From: Furcasterigmium furcatum | Lineage: Eukaryota > Ascomycota > Sordariomycetes > Glomerellales > Plectosphaerellaceae | Assembly: GCA_001599815.1 (NCBI GenBank) | Contig: BCIA01000002.1 | Location: 6,421,626 to 6,485,625 of the forward strand | Reading direction: 5' to 3' | Length of the DNA: 64,000 bases | In this document: piece after piece, positions 54,497-64,000 of the stretch | How positions within the stretch are numbered: position 1 is the stretch's first letter | Layout of the letters: each line of letters starts with the position of its first letter | Position numbers and translations under genes: made by a program | Notes under the pieces: generated by a model | Told to the model about the DNA's origin: nothing | What the model saw: only the letters and a program-made list of their open reading frames with translations | The model's database searches: none

Positions 54497-56863
54497 TTAT
54501 ATGAGAATGGTCAAGTCGAAGCACCCTGGCTCGCAAATCCGGCTCACTGGGGAACAGACCTCAAACAGGAGTTCGTGGCACCGACTTCCGTGCCTTGGCA
54601 CCTGGCTTAAAATGTCCACATCCGCCGACTGGGGAAACTCCCACTCCTGCCTGCCCGCGCCCACGTCTACGCGCGCAATTCCGCGCCCTGTGGGTTTCCA
54701 GCGGTAACTCATCAGCAACCGTGGCGTGACTGCATTCATCGCCTGGCGCCCGTGGACGGCCCGGCTGTACGCAGCCGTGAGGATCTTGTGCATTTCATCG
54801 ACCAGAGGCGAGTCATACCGGGCGCACTGTGTCTTGATCAGACTGAGACATTCCATGTGCGTCCAGCTGGCGTCTGCGAGCTTAGGGGGCACGGGCCGCA
54901 CATCGTGCAGCAGCAGAGAGTACGCGTCGACTGGCCCAGCGGTGTCTTCGGCATCTTCAGGACCCATGGAGTAACTCATCAGAGCAACAGTCAGGACGGC
55001 AGACGAGAGAAGAAGAAAGAAAACCGTTGGCGGGGATAGGTACTGGCGGCCGGCCTCAAGACGGTTGAGAGTAGGCAGAATCTAGAGCAAAGGAGATCAG
55101 TTAGGGTTGTCACGGAGGTTCCTGCCCTGTAGAGTCTCGGGACGTATGGCTTCAGGTTAGTTCGTGGGGAAAAGCATCTGACTCTGCAACCCCAGACGTT
55201 GAGTGCTAGTATTGGGCCATATCGTCACGGACCAGCATTTCAAGGTTGAACTTACCTCTGCCAACAGAACAGCATGCCCCAGTGCGTGCGGCAGCACCTC
55301 GTCGTCCAGTGTTCCTGGATCTAGCAGGATATCGATCAGGTCTCTCCTTGTGTCTACGCCGGGACTGTCAGATAGAACCTGTCGTTATCGTTCTGTTCAT
55401 TCGTCAATACTCACAAAGCGTCATCATCAGACCGTGCATCCAGATCATGGCCTCCGCTTGGTAAACGGAGGTTAGGTTGGCGAATCTTAAAAGGTGAGTC
55501 GGGAACCCAAAGAAGAAGTCTTGCAATTCAGTATAGGCCTGCCGCCATTCGCGGGTGCCCCGGAGAGGCTCCTGGAGGACATGGACAAAAGCACTAAGCA
55601 AAGACTTGGATCAGCATCGTGAAGGCGATGGCGGTCAAATCTGACAGTCTTACCTCTGGAGGAGACCAAAAAGACCACAGTAGGAGTCCGGAGCATGCTT
55701 GATCGCAGGCCTCTCGGTCTCGGTCTGCGCTAAAGGGCGAGGCAGTAGCACTTCACGGCCGTAGCAAAGGAGGGACAAAGTGCTACCAGGTGTGCTGCGT
55801 CAGTCTGTTGACATCCTCGGTGTCACAGGATCTCATGGCTCACCACTCTTGAATCGCCACCCCAACTTGCAACCTTACTCAGTACCGTTAGCATTTGTGC
55901 CGCCCAGTCCAGAAATAGCCATTTCTCTCGTACCTCGAATTGACAACCATAGCACGATGCGACAGAGTGTCCTTTCCCATAGTCCCAACCATCATGCGCG
56001 CAAATACATTCCACCTCAAGGCCTGGTCCACCAGCGCCTCATCAAAACACCATGTATGACTCAAGAGGAGCAACATAGCTGCATTGTAGGGAGTCGGCTG
56101 GTCGTACCAGGGCACCTGCGGGAGTGAGTTCAGGCAGACGGTTCTCAGCGAGTCTATGGTGGTGTTCAGAGAAGCTTTTTCCAGTTCGGTCCGGTCCTGT
56201 AGCTCGAGGGCCATGGCCATGAGCCCGGCACAGACCGGCCGGGTCCAGAATACGGCGTCCCCGGTGCTATCTGTGAGCACCGGGTCGAGGAAGGATGCGT
56301 GGGAAGTATGGCTATCGGCAGCAGAACACTGCGTAGTTGCCGTGTCGGATCCAGGAAGGATGATGCCGTAAACCCCCGAGGTGTCGGCGGCCGAAACCAG
56401 TCCCTGGAGCAGACCAATGGCCCTGTCGGTGTCTAGGGCCTGGCCTAAGAGCTCGTGGACGGTTCTCCGAACCGAGTACAGGGATGGTGTCTGCGCCTCG
56501 TGACAATCATTGTGTCCTGCTAGCTCGACATTCTCATGCCCACGGACCGGATCGGCGGCGTGTTGATCATAACCTGAGCTGATGTCTGTTCCGGGTTCGA
56601 CAGCGGGGCTGTCGGCCTCCTCGTGGCGTTTGGGACGACCTCTTGGTTTGAGGGGCCTCGACCGTGTGCAGTCCGCTCCAAGACGCCGGCACCGTGCGCA
56701 TGGGTCGCCAAGGTTACACCGCGTCTTCTGCAGAGGGGAACAGGAGGCGTGGTGAGCGGCTGCATTATTATCGGGGGACATGGGGGGAACGCACCAGACT
56801 GAAGCAGCGGTCGCAGGCACGTTGGGCGCCGCCCTCACCCGATGACGTGCTGGGCACGGGCAT
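54497..56863 (-). CDS. Zn2Cys6 transcription factor at the edge of the catabolic block
   Basis: Seven exons, complement(join(54497..55081,55256..55353,55415..55593,55654..55794,55844..55873,55934..56727,56795..56863)), give 631 residues with consistent phases. One exon is only 30 bp. The zinc cluster uses Cys17, 20, 27, 33, 36 and 43 and is split by the first intron between FSL and KTRC. It is followed by the basic RPLKPRGRPKRHEE segment. The middle has helices of the fungal regulatory domain (ALRWNVFARMMVGTM, GREVLLPRPLAQTE), and the C-terminal part is less clear. It is the nearest regulator gene to the aminotransferase, with its 3' end 211 bp from that gene's start, so it is a good candidate controller of the block. 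Confidence 0.8.
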
Positions 56864-57384
56864 ATTCGTCGGGTCGGGGGGTGCTGACGCTGTTGCGACT
56901 TTGCTCGCAACGTCGAGGTGGTAGGACTCGGAAGTCAGAGGAGCACGTAGTACCTCAGGTAGTAATGCATCGGACAATTTATGTCGGAAGATTAGCTGGA
57001 AATCGCCGCCGGGCGTGGGGTAAATGAAACTCGATGGGGTAAAAGCCGTGCTGACTGATGTACCTCTGCTAGCTTGACTAGCGTGTCACGTGATTCGAAT
57101 GGGTCATCCCCCCCTCCCCATATAACAAGTATATTACGTGTAAAGTAGGTAAGGATAAATAAAAATATCAGGGCATTATGCAGTATAGATTATGTTATAT
57201 ATTGTATTTATATTCCATATTATTTACATGTTAACACTGTGATGTTCACCTACGAGAAACGCTATTGGTTTGTACTATACCAGTAGTGACATAGATTTGT
57301 GGAATCCACTGGCATTCTAGACCTTTTCTTTGCAAAGGCCTACCGAAAAGTAAACCAGACCATAAACGCTCCAATCCTCTCACC
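56864..57384. other. Divergent intergenic region, AT-rich in part
   Basis: 521 bp between two outward-facing genes. The section 57121-57240 is strongly AT-rich. No gene or repeat is recognised. Confidence 0.55.
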
Positions 57385-58795
57385 ATGGCCATCTTCGGCG
57401 TCCACAGGCTGAGGGTCATGTTTTCGGCCGAGGAGAATCAATCAATCCGGTACCGTATGTGAGCAATGAAATGGTCTGACGTGGTCCTGCTCTACTTACA
57501 CCCTGGCAGTCTTGCGGCTCTCACAGACTAGGTTTACGGCCATTGATCACTCGGGCATCCCATTCCTTATGGGTCTCCTACCGCTCGCGAGCCAGTTCGA
57601 CACGATCAAGAAGGCACTGCTCGCGTTGGCGGACGTTCTGCGGTACGAGATCCCGTTGGGGTCGGGTACTCTCTCGGCGTCGGCCAACGCACTCGAGAGC
57701 TACCAAGCGGCCCTCATGACGCTACGGGAGAGGATTGCGGCGCTTGACTTGTCCTTGGTTAACGATCGGGACGTGCTCGAAGTGCTCGGCGCCGCGCAGC
57801 TATTGACGCTCGCTGGCTTTCCGCGGTCAAGCGTCCCCGAGGAAAGCCATGCGTGGGCGCGCCACATGATGGGCATTATCGCCCTCATCGAGTCGCTCGA
57901 TCCCCAGGTCGTCGATGCGACGCCGTCCGGCAACCTAGTAAAAGGCACCGTGGCGTACCTCGACATTGCTGCATTTTCTCTCGGTCGGCCCGTCAAGAGC
58001 CGCAATGTGTGGCTCAAGTGGAACATCCACCCGCCGGGCAGGCCGTATCCGGACGCCTTCGACTTCACACCCCTCGAGGTGTCCATCGGCTATCCGCAGT
58101 CGCTACTGACCATCATCGCCGCTGTGTCTGCCTTGTTGGAGGACCCCGATGAGGAACTGCTGGCCTTGCTGTACGGCGTGGTTGATGGATTCCCCAGCGG
58201 GCGGCACACCGGCATCGTACGGGAGCCGTACCAGCTGACTGATGAATCTGACCCGCCGGATAGCCTGGGCTCTAAGATGGAGAGAGAGTTGATGTCGTGG
58301 ACTCCGCCCCCGATCCCGCCGCGGCTGCCGACTAGCAGTGCCACGGCGCTCACTGGTGCCTGGGAGATAATGCGCAAGGCGGCGCTTCTCTATCTCTGGC
58401 GTGGCGGCTTCGGGGCCAATGTGCTGGAACCGCTGCCTGCAGGAAGCACCGAGGTCGCTCGCCGATTCATGCGCGAGATGCTCTTCGGTTTCCAAGGGCT
58501 GCTGGCGTTCCTAGACAACGACGGTGTCACGGTGCTCAACGTCATGACGTGGCCGCTCGTCGTTGTGGGTAACGAGTGTGGCGGAGACAGCCAAATGCAG
58601 CACGAGGTGAGCAGGCTACTGGAGCTCGTGCAGCGGCATTTTGGGATCGAGCACCTGCGGCAGATCTCAACGTTGCTGCATGAGCTGTGGCTGACGTGGG
58701 ATGAGGAGCAGAAGTTGCCACAGGAGAGCCGCACCCGGGATCTGTGCCTCGAGCGCCTGAGCACGGAGGCAGGTGTTTGCCTGCCGTTGTTCTGA
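57385..58795 (+). CDS. Transcription-factor-like protein without zinc cluster
   Basis: Two exons, join(57385..57454,57510..58795), encode 451 residues. The intron has a GTATGT donor and GGCAG acceptor. The body is helical and resembles the C-terminal regulatory domain of one Zn2Cys6 subgroup (SHAWARHMMGIIALIESLDPQ, WEIMRKAALLYLWRGGFG, MTWPLVVVGNEC, LLELVQRHFGIEHL), a domain usually placed after a zinc cluster. Here only about 25 residues precede it and contain no cysteines. Either the DNA-binding part has been lost or further 5' exons exist that I cannot find in the 521-bp gap to the next gene. It might act by pairing with another regulator. Confidence 0.65.
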
Positions 58796-58954
58796 TGTCT
58801 GCGTCTGGGGGACCATTTGGCCATGCCGAGTCGGGAGAGCCGCATGTACCAACCTGGGCGCTTCAAGCGGCGCCCGGAACAGCGTCACTCCTCCCTTCTG
58901 AAGGTGCTTGCACTATCATGATGTTGGGTTTGCGTTGGGTTGGCAGGCAATGAG

Positions 58955-59060
58955 AATTACATAGACTAGCGGAAAATATCAGGACCCCGTCTACCAAGTG
59001 CAGACAGTAAACAGTGAGCATAAGATTGCGCTGGCTGGTGCGAGTACCTATTATTTACTA
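58955..59060 (+). repeat. Duplicated 3' end, copy at the 57-kb regulator-like gene
   Basis: Matches 40167-40270, including the codons for NYID and the stop. Here they lie about 160 bp after the stop of the upstream gene and are not part of any open frame. Confidence 0.85.
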
Positions 59061-59104
59061 AACCTAAGCTAGCAAACCTGTCCAAGTCGACGCACTCCCG
59101 GTTT

Positions 59105-60895
59105 TCACTCCTCCTCCTGCTCAAGCGCACGCTCTTCGGACTTGGTGTGGATATGCCCGGCGATGAAATTCTTCTGGCTGGCGTCGTTATCCGCGATGAA
59201 GAAGGACAGAATCACGGCGATGCCGCAGAAGGAGAGGTTGGTCAGGAAGACGGTCGCGATGGCCTGGCTGTGGCCCCGGCGGAAGCCCTCGCGAGCGAGG
59301 TTGATGATCTCGTCCGTGATACCGGGAACGTCGCCGAACGAGGTGGTCCCGGAGAACCCCGACACCAGCGCCGGGATGGACGACGAGGGCAGGCCGGTGC
59401 CCGCGACGGCCCTGCCGATCTCCGTGGGGAGGGTCGATGCCAGCCTGTTCGTCTGGACCGTGGTGTAGATGGCGACGGCGACGGTGGAGACGAAGAGGCG
59501 GAGGAAGCCTCCCAGCCCTCCGGCGGTGCCGATCTCTTCCTGCGAGCGGATGGGGAATGTCGTGGTGGCGATGGCGATGCCGTCTCCTGCGCCGACCATG
59601 AAGCAGCCGAGGATGACGAAGGCCATGGTCATGTCCATGTTGAGGGGGTTCGCGGCGGCGGCGCCGAGGAAGGGGAAGGCGAGGAGCAGGAAGCCGATGG
59701 TCGGCAGCCGGGGCCCGACGAAGGAGGCGATGATGCCCCCGATGATGGACCCGAAGACAAAAGACATGCCCGGGAGCGCGTACATGGTGCTCACGTAGTC
59801 CCCTTCGACGCTGTAGATGTTCGTGACGGCCGCCGGCCACATGAGGACGAAGGCATAGTAGTTGGAGGACGCGAAGCCCGTCAGCCAGGCGACGGCCATG
59901 TACCGGCCGTTCCTGAACAGGTGGAGAGGGAAGAAAGGCTCTACCTCCTTGAAAGGGAGCTTGACCTCCCAGAGCACGAAGAGGCATGTCCCCACGGCAC
60001 CGGCAACCAGGGTGCCGATGACATGCGCGCTGTTCCAGGGGTAGAGGCCGCCGCCCCATGATAATCCCATGAGGAAGATCAGTGAGCTTCCTACCCAGAG
60101 AAGCAGGCCGATCCAGTCAAAGCGCTTCAGCATATCCATCGCCGCAGTCCTGCGATGCAACATCTTGAAGGTGGGCGGGTGGTAGAAGAAGTACCAGGCC
60201 GCGATGGCTACCACGTGGGCAGCGATCTCAAAATAGAAGCAGCCGCGCCACTTCGCACTCGTCTGGGTCTGGAAGGCGTACGCGAGCTTTGCCGCCAGGG
60301 GGTTTGTCGGGATGGAGAAGATGTACGTTGCCGTGTTGGCCAGATACCGGTACTTCATGGGCACGATCTCCGCGGAAGCCCAGAAGAAGCAGAGCATGAC
60401 GCCCGCTGCGATGCCGAGGAAGACCATGGATCCGATGAGCTGCTCGACGGATTGGGCAAAGGCGCCGATGATACTGCCGATGAGACCGATGCAGGATCCT
60501 ATGATGAAGAACCACCTTCGGCCGAATATGTCGGTGAGGCGGCCCGAAATGAGGTAGGTGATGGCTTGCAACAGTAGCCATGTTAGCGAAACCCAGACGA
60601 TATTAGGACTGGGGCCGATGTCCTCGTTGATGAACATGATGAGTGGTGATATCAGTCCGTACCCGCCGGAAGCCGCGAGGAACGACATTCCGATGGCGGT
60701 GAAGCTGCCCAGAAAGCCCGGACTGTACCAATAGCTGAGCGGGACTTCGTCGAGTTCCCTCCCGCGCGCCTCTGGGGCTCGCTCTGAGTCACCAGGCTTG
60801 ATCGGGTCGGCATGAGAAACAAGTTCAGTATCCTGCTGCTGGGAAGGCTTTATTGGTTCCACATGCCGTGGCGGTTCAATGTGCTCTGTTGCCAT
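59105..60895 (-). CDS. MFS transporter, TRI12/siderophore-efflux type
   Basis: This intronless gene encodes 596 residues from the ATG at 60895 (an upstream in-frame ATG at 60967 adds 24 residues). The charged N-terminus is followed by about 14 hydrophobic segments. Blocks typical of the TRI12/fungal drug-efflux group are SYWYSPGFLGSFTAIGMSF, VWVSLTWLLLQAITYLISGRLTDIFGRRWFF, FLGIAAGVMLCFFW and GISWGG-like LSWGGGLYPW. It is predicted to be a plasma-membrane exporter of a secondary metabolite, toxin or siderophore. No biosynthetic gene for such a compound is in the window, so the cargo is unknown. Confidence 0.9.
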   Translation of the reverse strand: MATEHIEPPRHVEPIKPSQQQDTELVSHADPIKPGDSERAPEARGRELDEVPLSYWYSPGFLGSFTAIGMSFLAASGGYGLISPLIMFINEDIGPSPNIVWVSLTWLLLQAITYLISGRLTDIFGRRWFFIIGSCIGLIGSIIGAFAQSVEQLIGSMVFLGIAAGVMLCFFWASAEIVPMKYRYLANTATYIFSIPTNPLAAKLAYAFQTQTSAKWRGCFYFEIAAHVVAIAAWYFFYHPPTFKMLHRRTAAMDMLKRFDWIGLLLWVGSSLIFLMGLSWGGGLYPWNSAHVIGTLVAGAVGTCLFVLWEVKLPFKEVEPFFPLHLFRNGRYMAVAWLTGFASSNYYAFVLMWPAAVTNIYSVEGDYVSTMYALPGMSFVFGSIIGGIIASFVGPRLPTIGFLLLAFPFLGAAAANPLNMDMTMAFVILGCFMVGAGDGIAIATTTFPIRSQEEIGTAGGLGGFLRLFVSTVAVAIYTTVQTNRLASTLPTEIGRAVAGTGLPSSSIPALVSGFSGTTSFGDVPGITDEIINLAREGFRRGHSQAIATVFLTNLSFCGIAVILSFFIADNDASQKNFIAGHIHTKSEERALEQEEE

Positions 60896-62011
60896 GGCTG
60901 GGTCTTGTTTGAAGAAGTAAAGCGGTCTTGAGAAGGCTACCAGAAGGGGGAATTTGGAAACTGGCATGAGGGCACTGAGGAAAGCCTCTGGAGGGCTTGG
61001 ATCTCGGCCCCCTTTATAGCAGCAGATGGACGACAGACCCCAAGGTCCAGGTGAGTCCCCGCATCCCCGGTGCCCCGGTGCCCCGGATTTAACAAGCTGG
61101 GCGGTCGTAAAGCGGGGAAAGCAAGGACGTGGACAATATCTCTATCTATCATTCCCCCCTGCTTGGCATGGTCCAGAGACGAAGCCAATGCGGTCGAGAC
61201 TTCCGCGCCATCCCTTGGGCCGTGTCACAACAAGGACATGGGATCCATGGTGGCGGCTGAGTTCACATTAGCTCCTCCTGAACACACCACAAACTGACAG
61301 GATCAGAAGGCACACATAAAAGTCATCGAAATTGGCTCGGGGAGAATCAGTCATGTCGACATTCCGGTTAGTATGGCAAGACATGGTGTTGATTCTATAT
61401 TATGTGTGAAGTCGAACGAATGACCGTCGAAGTTACTGTGGCGGGCGTATCTGGTAATTGCGAGCCTGTTGGTGACATCCATGTAGTTGTTGAAGCAGCA
61501 GCTGGAGGGGAAGATTTGAGTCATGTCGTTCGCCAAGAGATCTCCAGGCGATATCGTGGGGCCCCTGTCACTTCTTTGCCGAATGCTTTTGGCAGAGATT
61601 GGCGATAGGCCATAGGACCAGCCTCCTTCCAAGATTATTCCCGAACGGCGTGGCCGTACAGGGCACCGCTGAAGTCCCAACCGCATGTCTCGAAGGTGAG
61701 GATCTTTGGTCTCGGGTACCATTGGCGATGCTGTGTTGTGGCTTTTAGTACTTTGGCCGCCTCTCCAAAAGCAGTGTGCACTGCGAAAAGCCCAAATACC
61801 GCTTTGGGCCGGCTATTCGATTGCCGGACTTCATGGCATGGGGTGCATTAAACAATCAATATCCGAGGTACACAAAGATTGGGAAGGAAGCTCTGGCTCG
61901 TCTGCTTCATTGTTTTTTCTCGGGCTCGTCCCTTCGTTTCATTTTTGCGAGTGACCGCATCTGACAGCTCGCCACTCCTCTCACATCGCATCACATCAAT
62001 ACACAACAATC
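60896..62011. other. Large divergent intergenic region
   Basis: 1.1 kb between two outward-facing genes. A short GGTGCCCC duplication lies near 61069-61084. Open frames here lack motifs and are not called. Confidence 0.5.
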
Positions 62012-62839
62012 ATGGCGGCGACTCTTGCTGGGAAGGTCTTCGCGGTCACGGGTGGTGCATCTGGCATGGGCCTCGCGACAGTCAAAACCCTACTTGCACG
62101 AGGAGCCTCAGTTGGCATGTGCGACCTGAACGAAAGCAAATTTGGCGAGCTGTTCAGCTCCATAGATGCCTCCCAGAAGTCGAGGCTGCTCGCACAGCCA
62201 GTCAACGTTGCTAAACGGGCCAGCGTCAAGAGCTTTCTGGAGGCCACCAAGAGTCAATTCGGCAGTCTCGACGGGATCGCGAATGTCGCCGGAACCGGCG
62301 GGCGGCTCATCGGGACACACTGCATCTGGGAGATCCCAGACGAGGAGTACGACCTCGTCATGGATTCGAATGCTCGGGGAGTGTTCAATGCCCTCGCTGA
62401 AGGGCTGGTGCCGGGTCTCATGAACACCCCGGGCAGCATCGTCAACGTGGGAAGCATATATTCAGCACGAGGTTTCAAGAAAGGCGCACCGTACAGCTGC
62501 AGCAAGCACGCCATGATCGGCCTCACAAAGACTGCTGCCATCGAGGCTGGATCCCGCGGCATCAGAATCAACGCCGTGCTGCCGTGAGTTATCTTTCCAA
62601 TACACTGGTTCCAACGCACACCACTGACATACCAACTCATCCCCAGAGGGTCCGTTGATACCCCTCTCCTCCGCGCTACGTTCGAGCGATTTGGAGACGA
62701 GGAGCCGAACACAGGCACGCCCATCCCTAGGTATGGCGACGCAGAGGAGGTCGGCAACGTGGTTGCATATCTCTTGGGGCCAGAGAGCACGTTTGTCACT
62801 GGAGCTGTTTGGAATGTTGACGGGGGAGCGAATGCGTAG
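62012..62839 (+). CDS. Short-chain dehydrogenase/reductase
   Basis: Two exons, join(62012..62583,62647..62839), encode 254 residues, the classical SDR length. The nucleotide-binding motif TGGASGMG is at residues 13-20, and VAG (92-94) stands for the NNAG block. The active-site Ser148 is followed by Tyr161 and Lys165 in YSCSKHA. The C-terminus FVTGAVWNVDGGANA is typical. Asp38 after the second strand (CDLN) suggests NAD(H) preference. The substrate is a small alcohol or ketone and cannot be named. A second SDR gene follows on the same strand. Confidence 0.93.
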
Positions 62840-63404
62840 GCAACCAATGCAGTGCATGAGGCGGGTCTTTTCTGGATAGCCCGAAGTAATGTTCTGGTAG
62901 CTTTGTTATGTATAGTACACCTAGTCTTCTCAACCTGTCAGACGATATGATTCGCTCCTCCTGGGCACATGAAGTGTGTGAGGTAGTCGAAGTGAACAGG
63001 CCCCGGCACCACAGCCCCCGCATCACCAACTCGTCATGTGCCACCGAATCGAGGCAATCCACGAATACCCTGGCCAGATCAGCAGCTTGGCTTGTCGTGG
63101 GATGCTGCAGGGCTTCCTCGCTGAAGCAAGACAAGCGCCCGTGATAGCCGGCGGCAACATCGGCTGGTGCTCGGTTGTCTGTAGCTACCTCAGAGCCGAG
63201 TCCAGGCCGAAGAACCTCACCCCGCATCTCTAACTCCGCCATGACGGTCTTTGTCTTTGCGTAACTCCGGGGTCGAACTTACTTGGCATAGCTACTAATA
63301 GAAAGTATCCGGAGCGCTGCTCCTGCTCACAATGAAGGCAATGCATCCTCGAGCTGAACAATTCAAGAGTTCTCCCACTATTCTACGAGTTAGACTACTT
63401 CATC
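62840..63404. other. Intergenic region without identified content
   Basis: 565 bp between two plus-strand SDR genes; no supported feature. Confidence 0.5.
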
Positions 63405-64000
63405 ATGGCCTACCCAGAGTACCATAATCGTCTTGTTGACTGCACCAAGCCATTCGATGCTAGCAGTGTCAAAGGGAAATCTGTAGTTCTCACTGGCGGT
63501 AAGCTTGATCTGCCCAGCATATGTATCGTTACTACAACAAATCAGAACTGAACCTGTTAAATAGGAGCCAGTGGAATGGGCGAGCAGACAGTCAGAGCTT
63601 TTATCAAGGCTGGGTTTGTTCACCACTACTTCAATTACACAGTGATGCTGTTGATGGTTGATCACTGACGGCTTGCCTTGCAGCGCGTTCGTCACTTTTG
63701 GAGACCTTTCTGCTGCCAGAGGCCAAGAGATCGCCGCCGACCTTGGACCGTGAGTTACGCTTCCCTCGTTTTGATTCCGGTCCTCCTCAAAGTTCTAGAC
63801 TGACTCTGGCCATCAGCAACGTCAAGTTTGTCCAGTGCGATGTGACCTCGTTCGATGCTCAGCTGAAGCTCTTCAAGGCGGCAAAGGAGAGCTCGCCCGA
63901 AAATTCGATCGATGTGGTAGTCGCGTGTGCCGGCATCGCGCCACAAGACACTGTTTTCAACGTCGCAGGTGAGTCCATTTTAGGAGAGGAGGGCAGAGCT
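63405..64000 (+). CDS. Short-chain dehydrogenase/reductase, 5' part
   Basis: Exons join(63405..63498,63565..63613,63684..63749,63817..63968) encode the first 120 residues; a GTGAGT donor at 63969 opens an intron that runs past the window. The nucleotide site VVLTGGASGMG is formed across the first intron. FGDLS places an Asp after the second strand, CDVTS is the adenine-ring block, and VVACAG replaces NNAG. The catalytic Tyr/Lys lie outside the window. An N-terminal extension of about 26 residues precedes the fold, as in 15-hydroxyprostaglandin-dehydrogenase-like fungal proteins. Confidence 0.88.

Overview
This window is nuclear DNA from a filamentous ascomycete (Pezizomycotina, most likely Sordariomycetes; the class is an inference). 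The evidence is short spliceosomal introns of about 44-80 bp with GTRNGT donors and CTRAC-like branch points, GC-rich exons, CT-rich leaders, many Zn2Cys6 regulators, MFS carriers, a CFEM protein and secreted cysteine-rich proteins. Intron-exon structures were worked out by hand from reading frame and splice signals. I recognised no rRNA, tRNA, CRISPR array or intact transposon.

Left part (1-16 kb): the 3' part of a GH3 glycosidase; a Zn2Cys6 regulator with two complete zinc clusters in tandem; a sulfatase divergent from an MFS sugar carrier; a small secreted protein built from a duplicated cysteine module; an F-box-like protein; a seven-exon helical protein with a central membrane hairpin; and an acid-ceramidase-like amidase.

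Middle part (16-33 kb) is gene-poor and damaged. It holds a secreted-protein gene with an in-frame stop and a frameshift. It also holds an MFS carrier and a GH78 alpha-L-rhamnosidase that face away from each other and are both cut off at the same roughly 10-bp point. A 100-N assembly gap lies inside long G runs. Then come a UPC2-like Zn2Cys6 regulator, a CFEM protein, a secreted S33 peptidase-like hydrolase and an atypical SDR.

Right part (33-57 kb) is a dense catabolic block: a Dal5-type MFS carrier divergent from an M20 amidohydrolase, a Zn2Cys6 regulator, a CocE/NonD hydrolase divergent from an FAD amine/amino-acid oxidase, an amino-acid permease, a second FAD oxidase, an aldehyde dehydrogenase, a fusion of an EutQ-like cupin to a class-III (glutamate-1-semialdehyde-type) aminotransferase, and another Zn2Cys6 regulator. 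Together these look like uptake, oxidative deamination, aldehyde oxidation and transamination of an amine or amino acid. No such fungal cluster is known to me in this form, and the substrate is not deducible.

The end (57-64 kb) has a regulator-like protein without a zinc cluster, a TRI12-type MFS carrier and two SDR genes, the last one cut by the window edge. A roughly 105-bp sequence spanning the stop codon and 3' flank of the 38-kb regulator recurs downstream of the 57-kb regulator-like gene.
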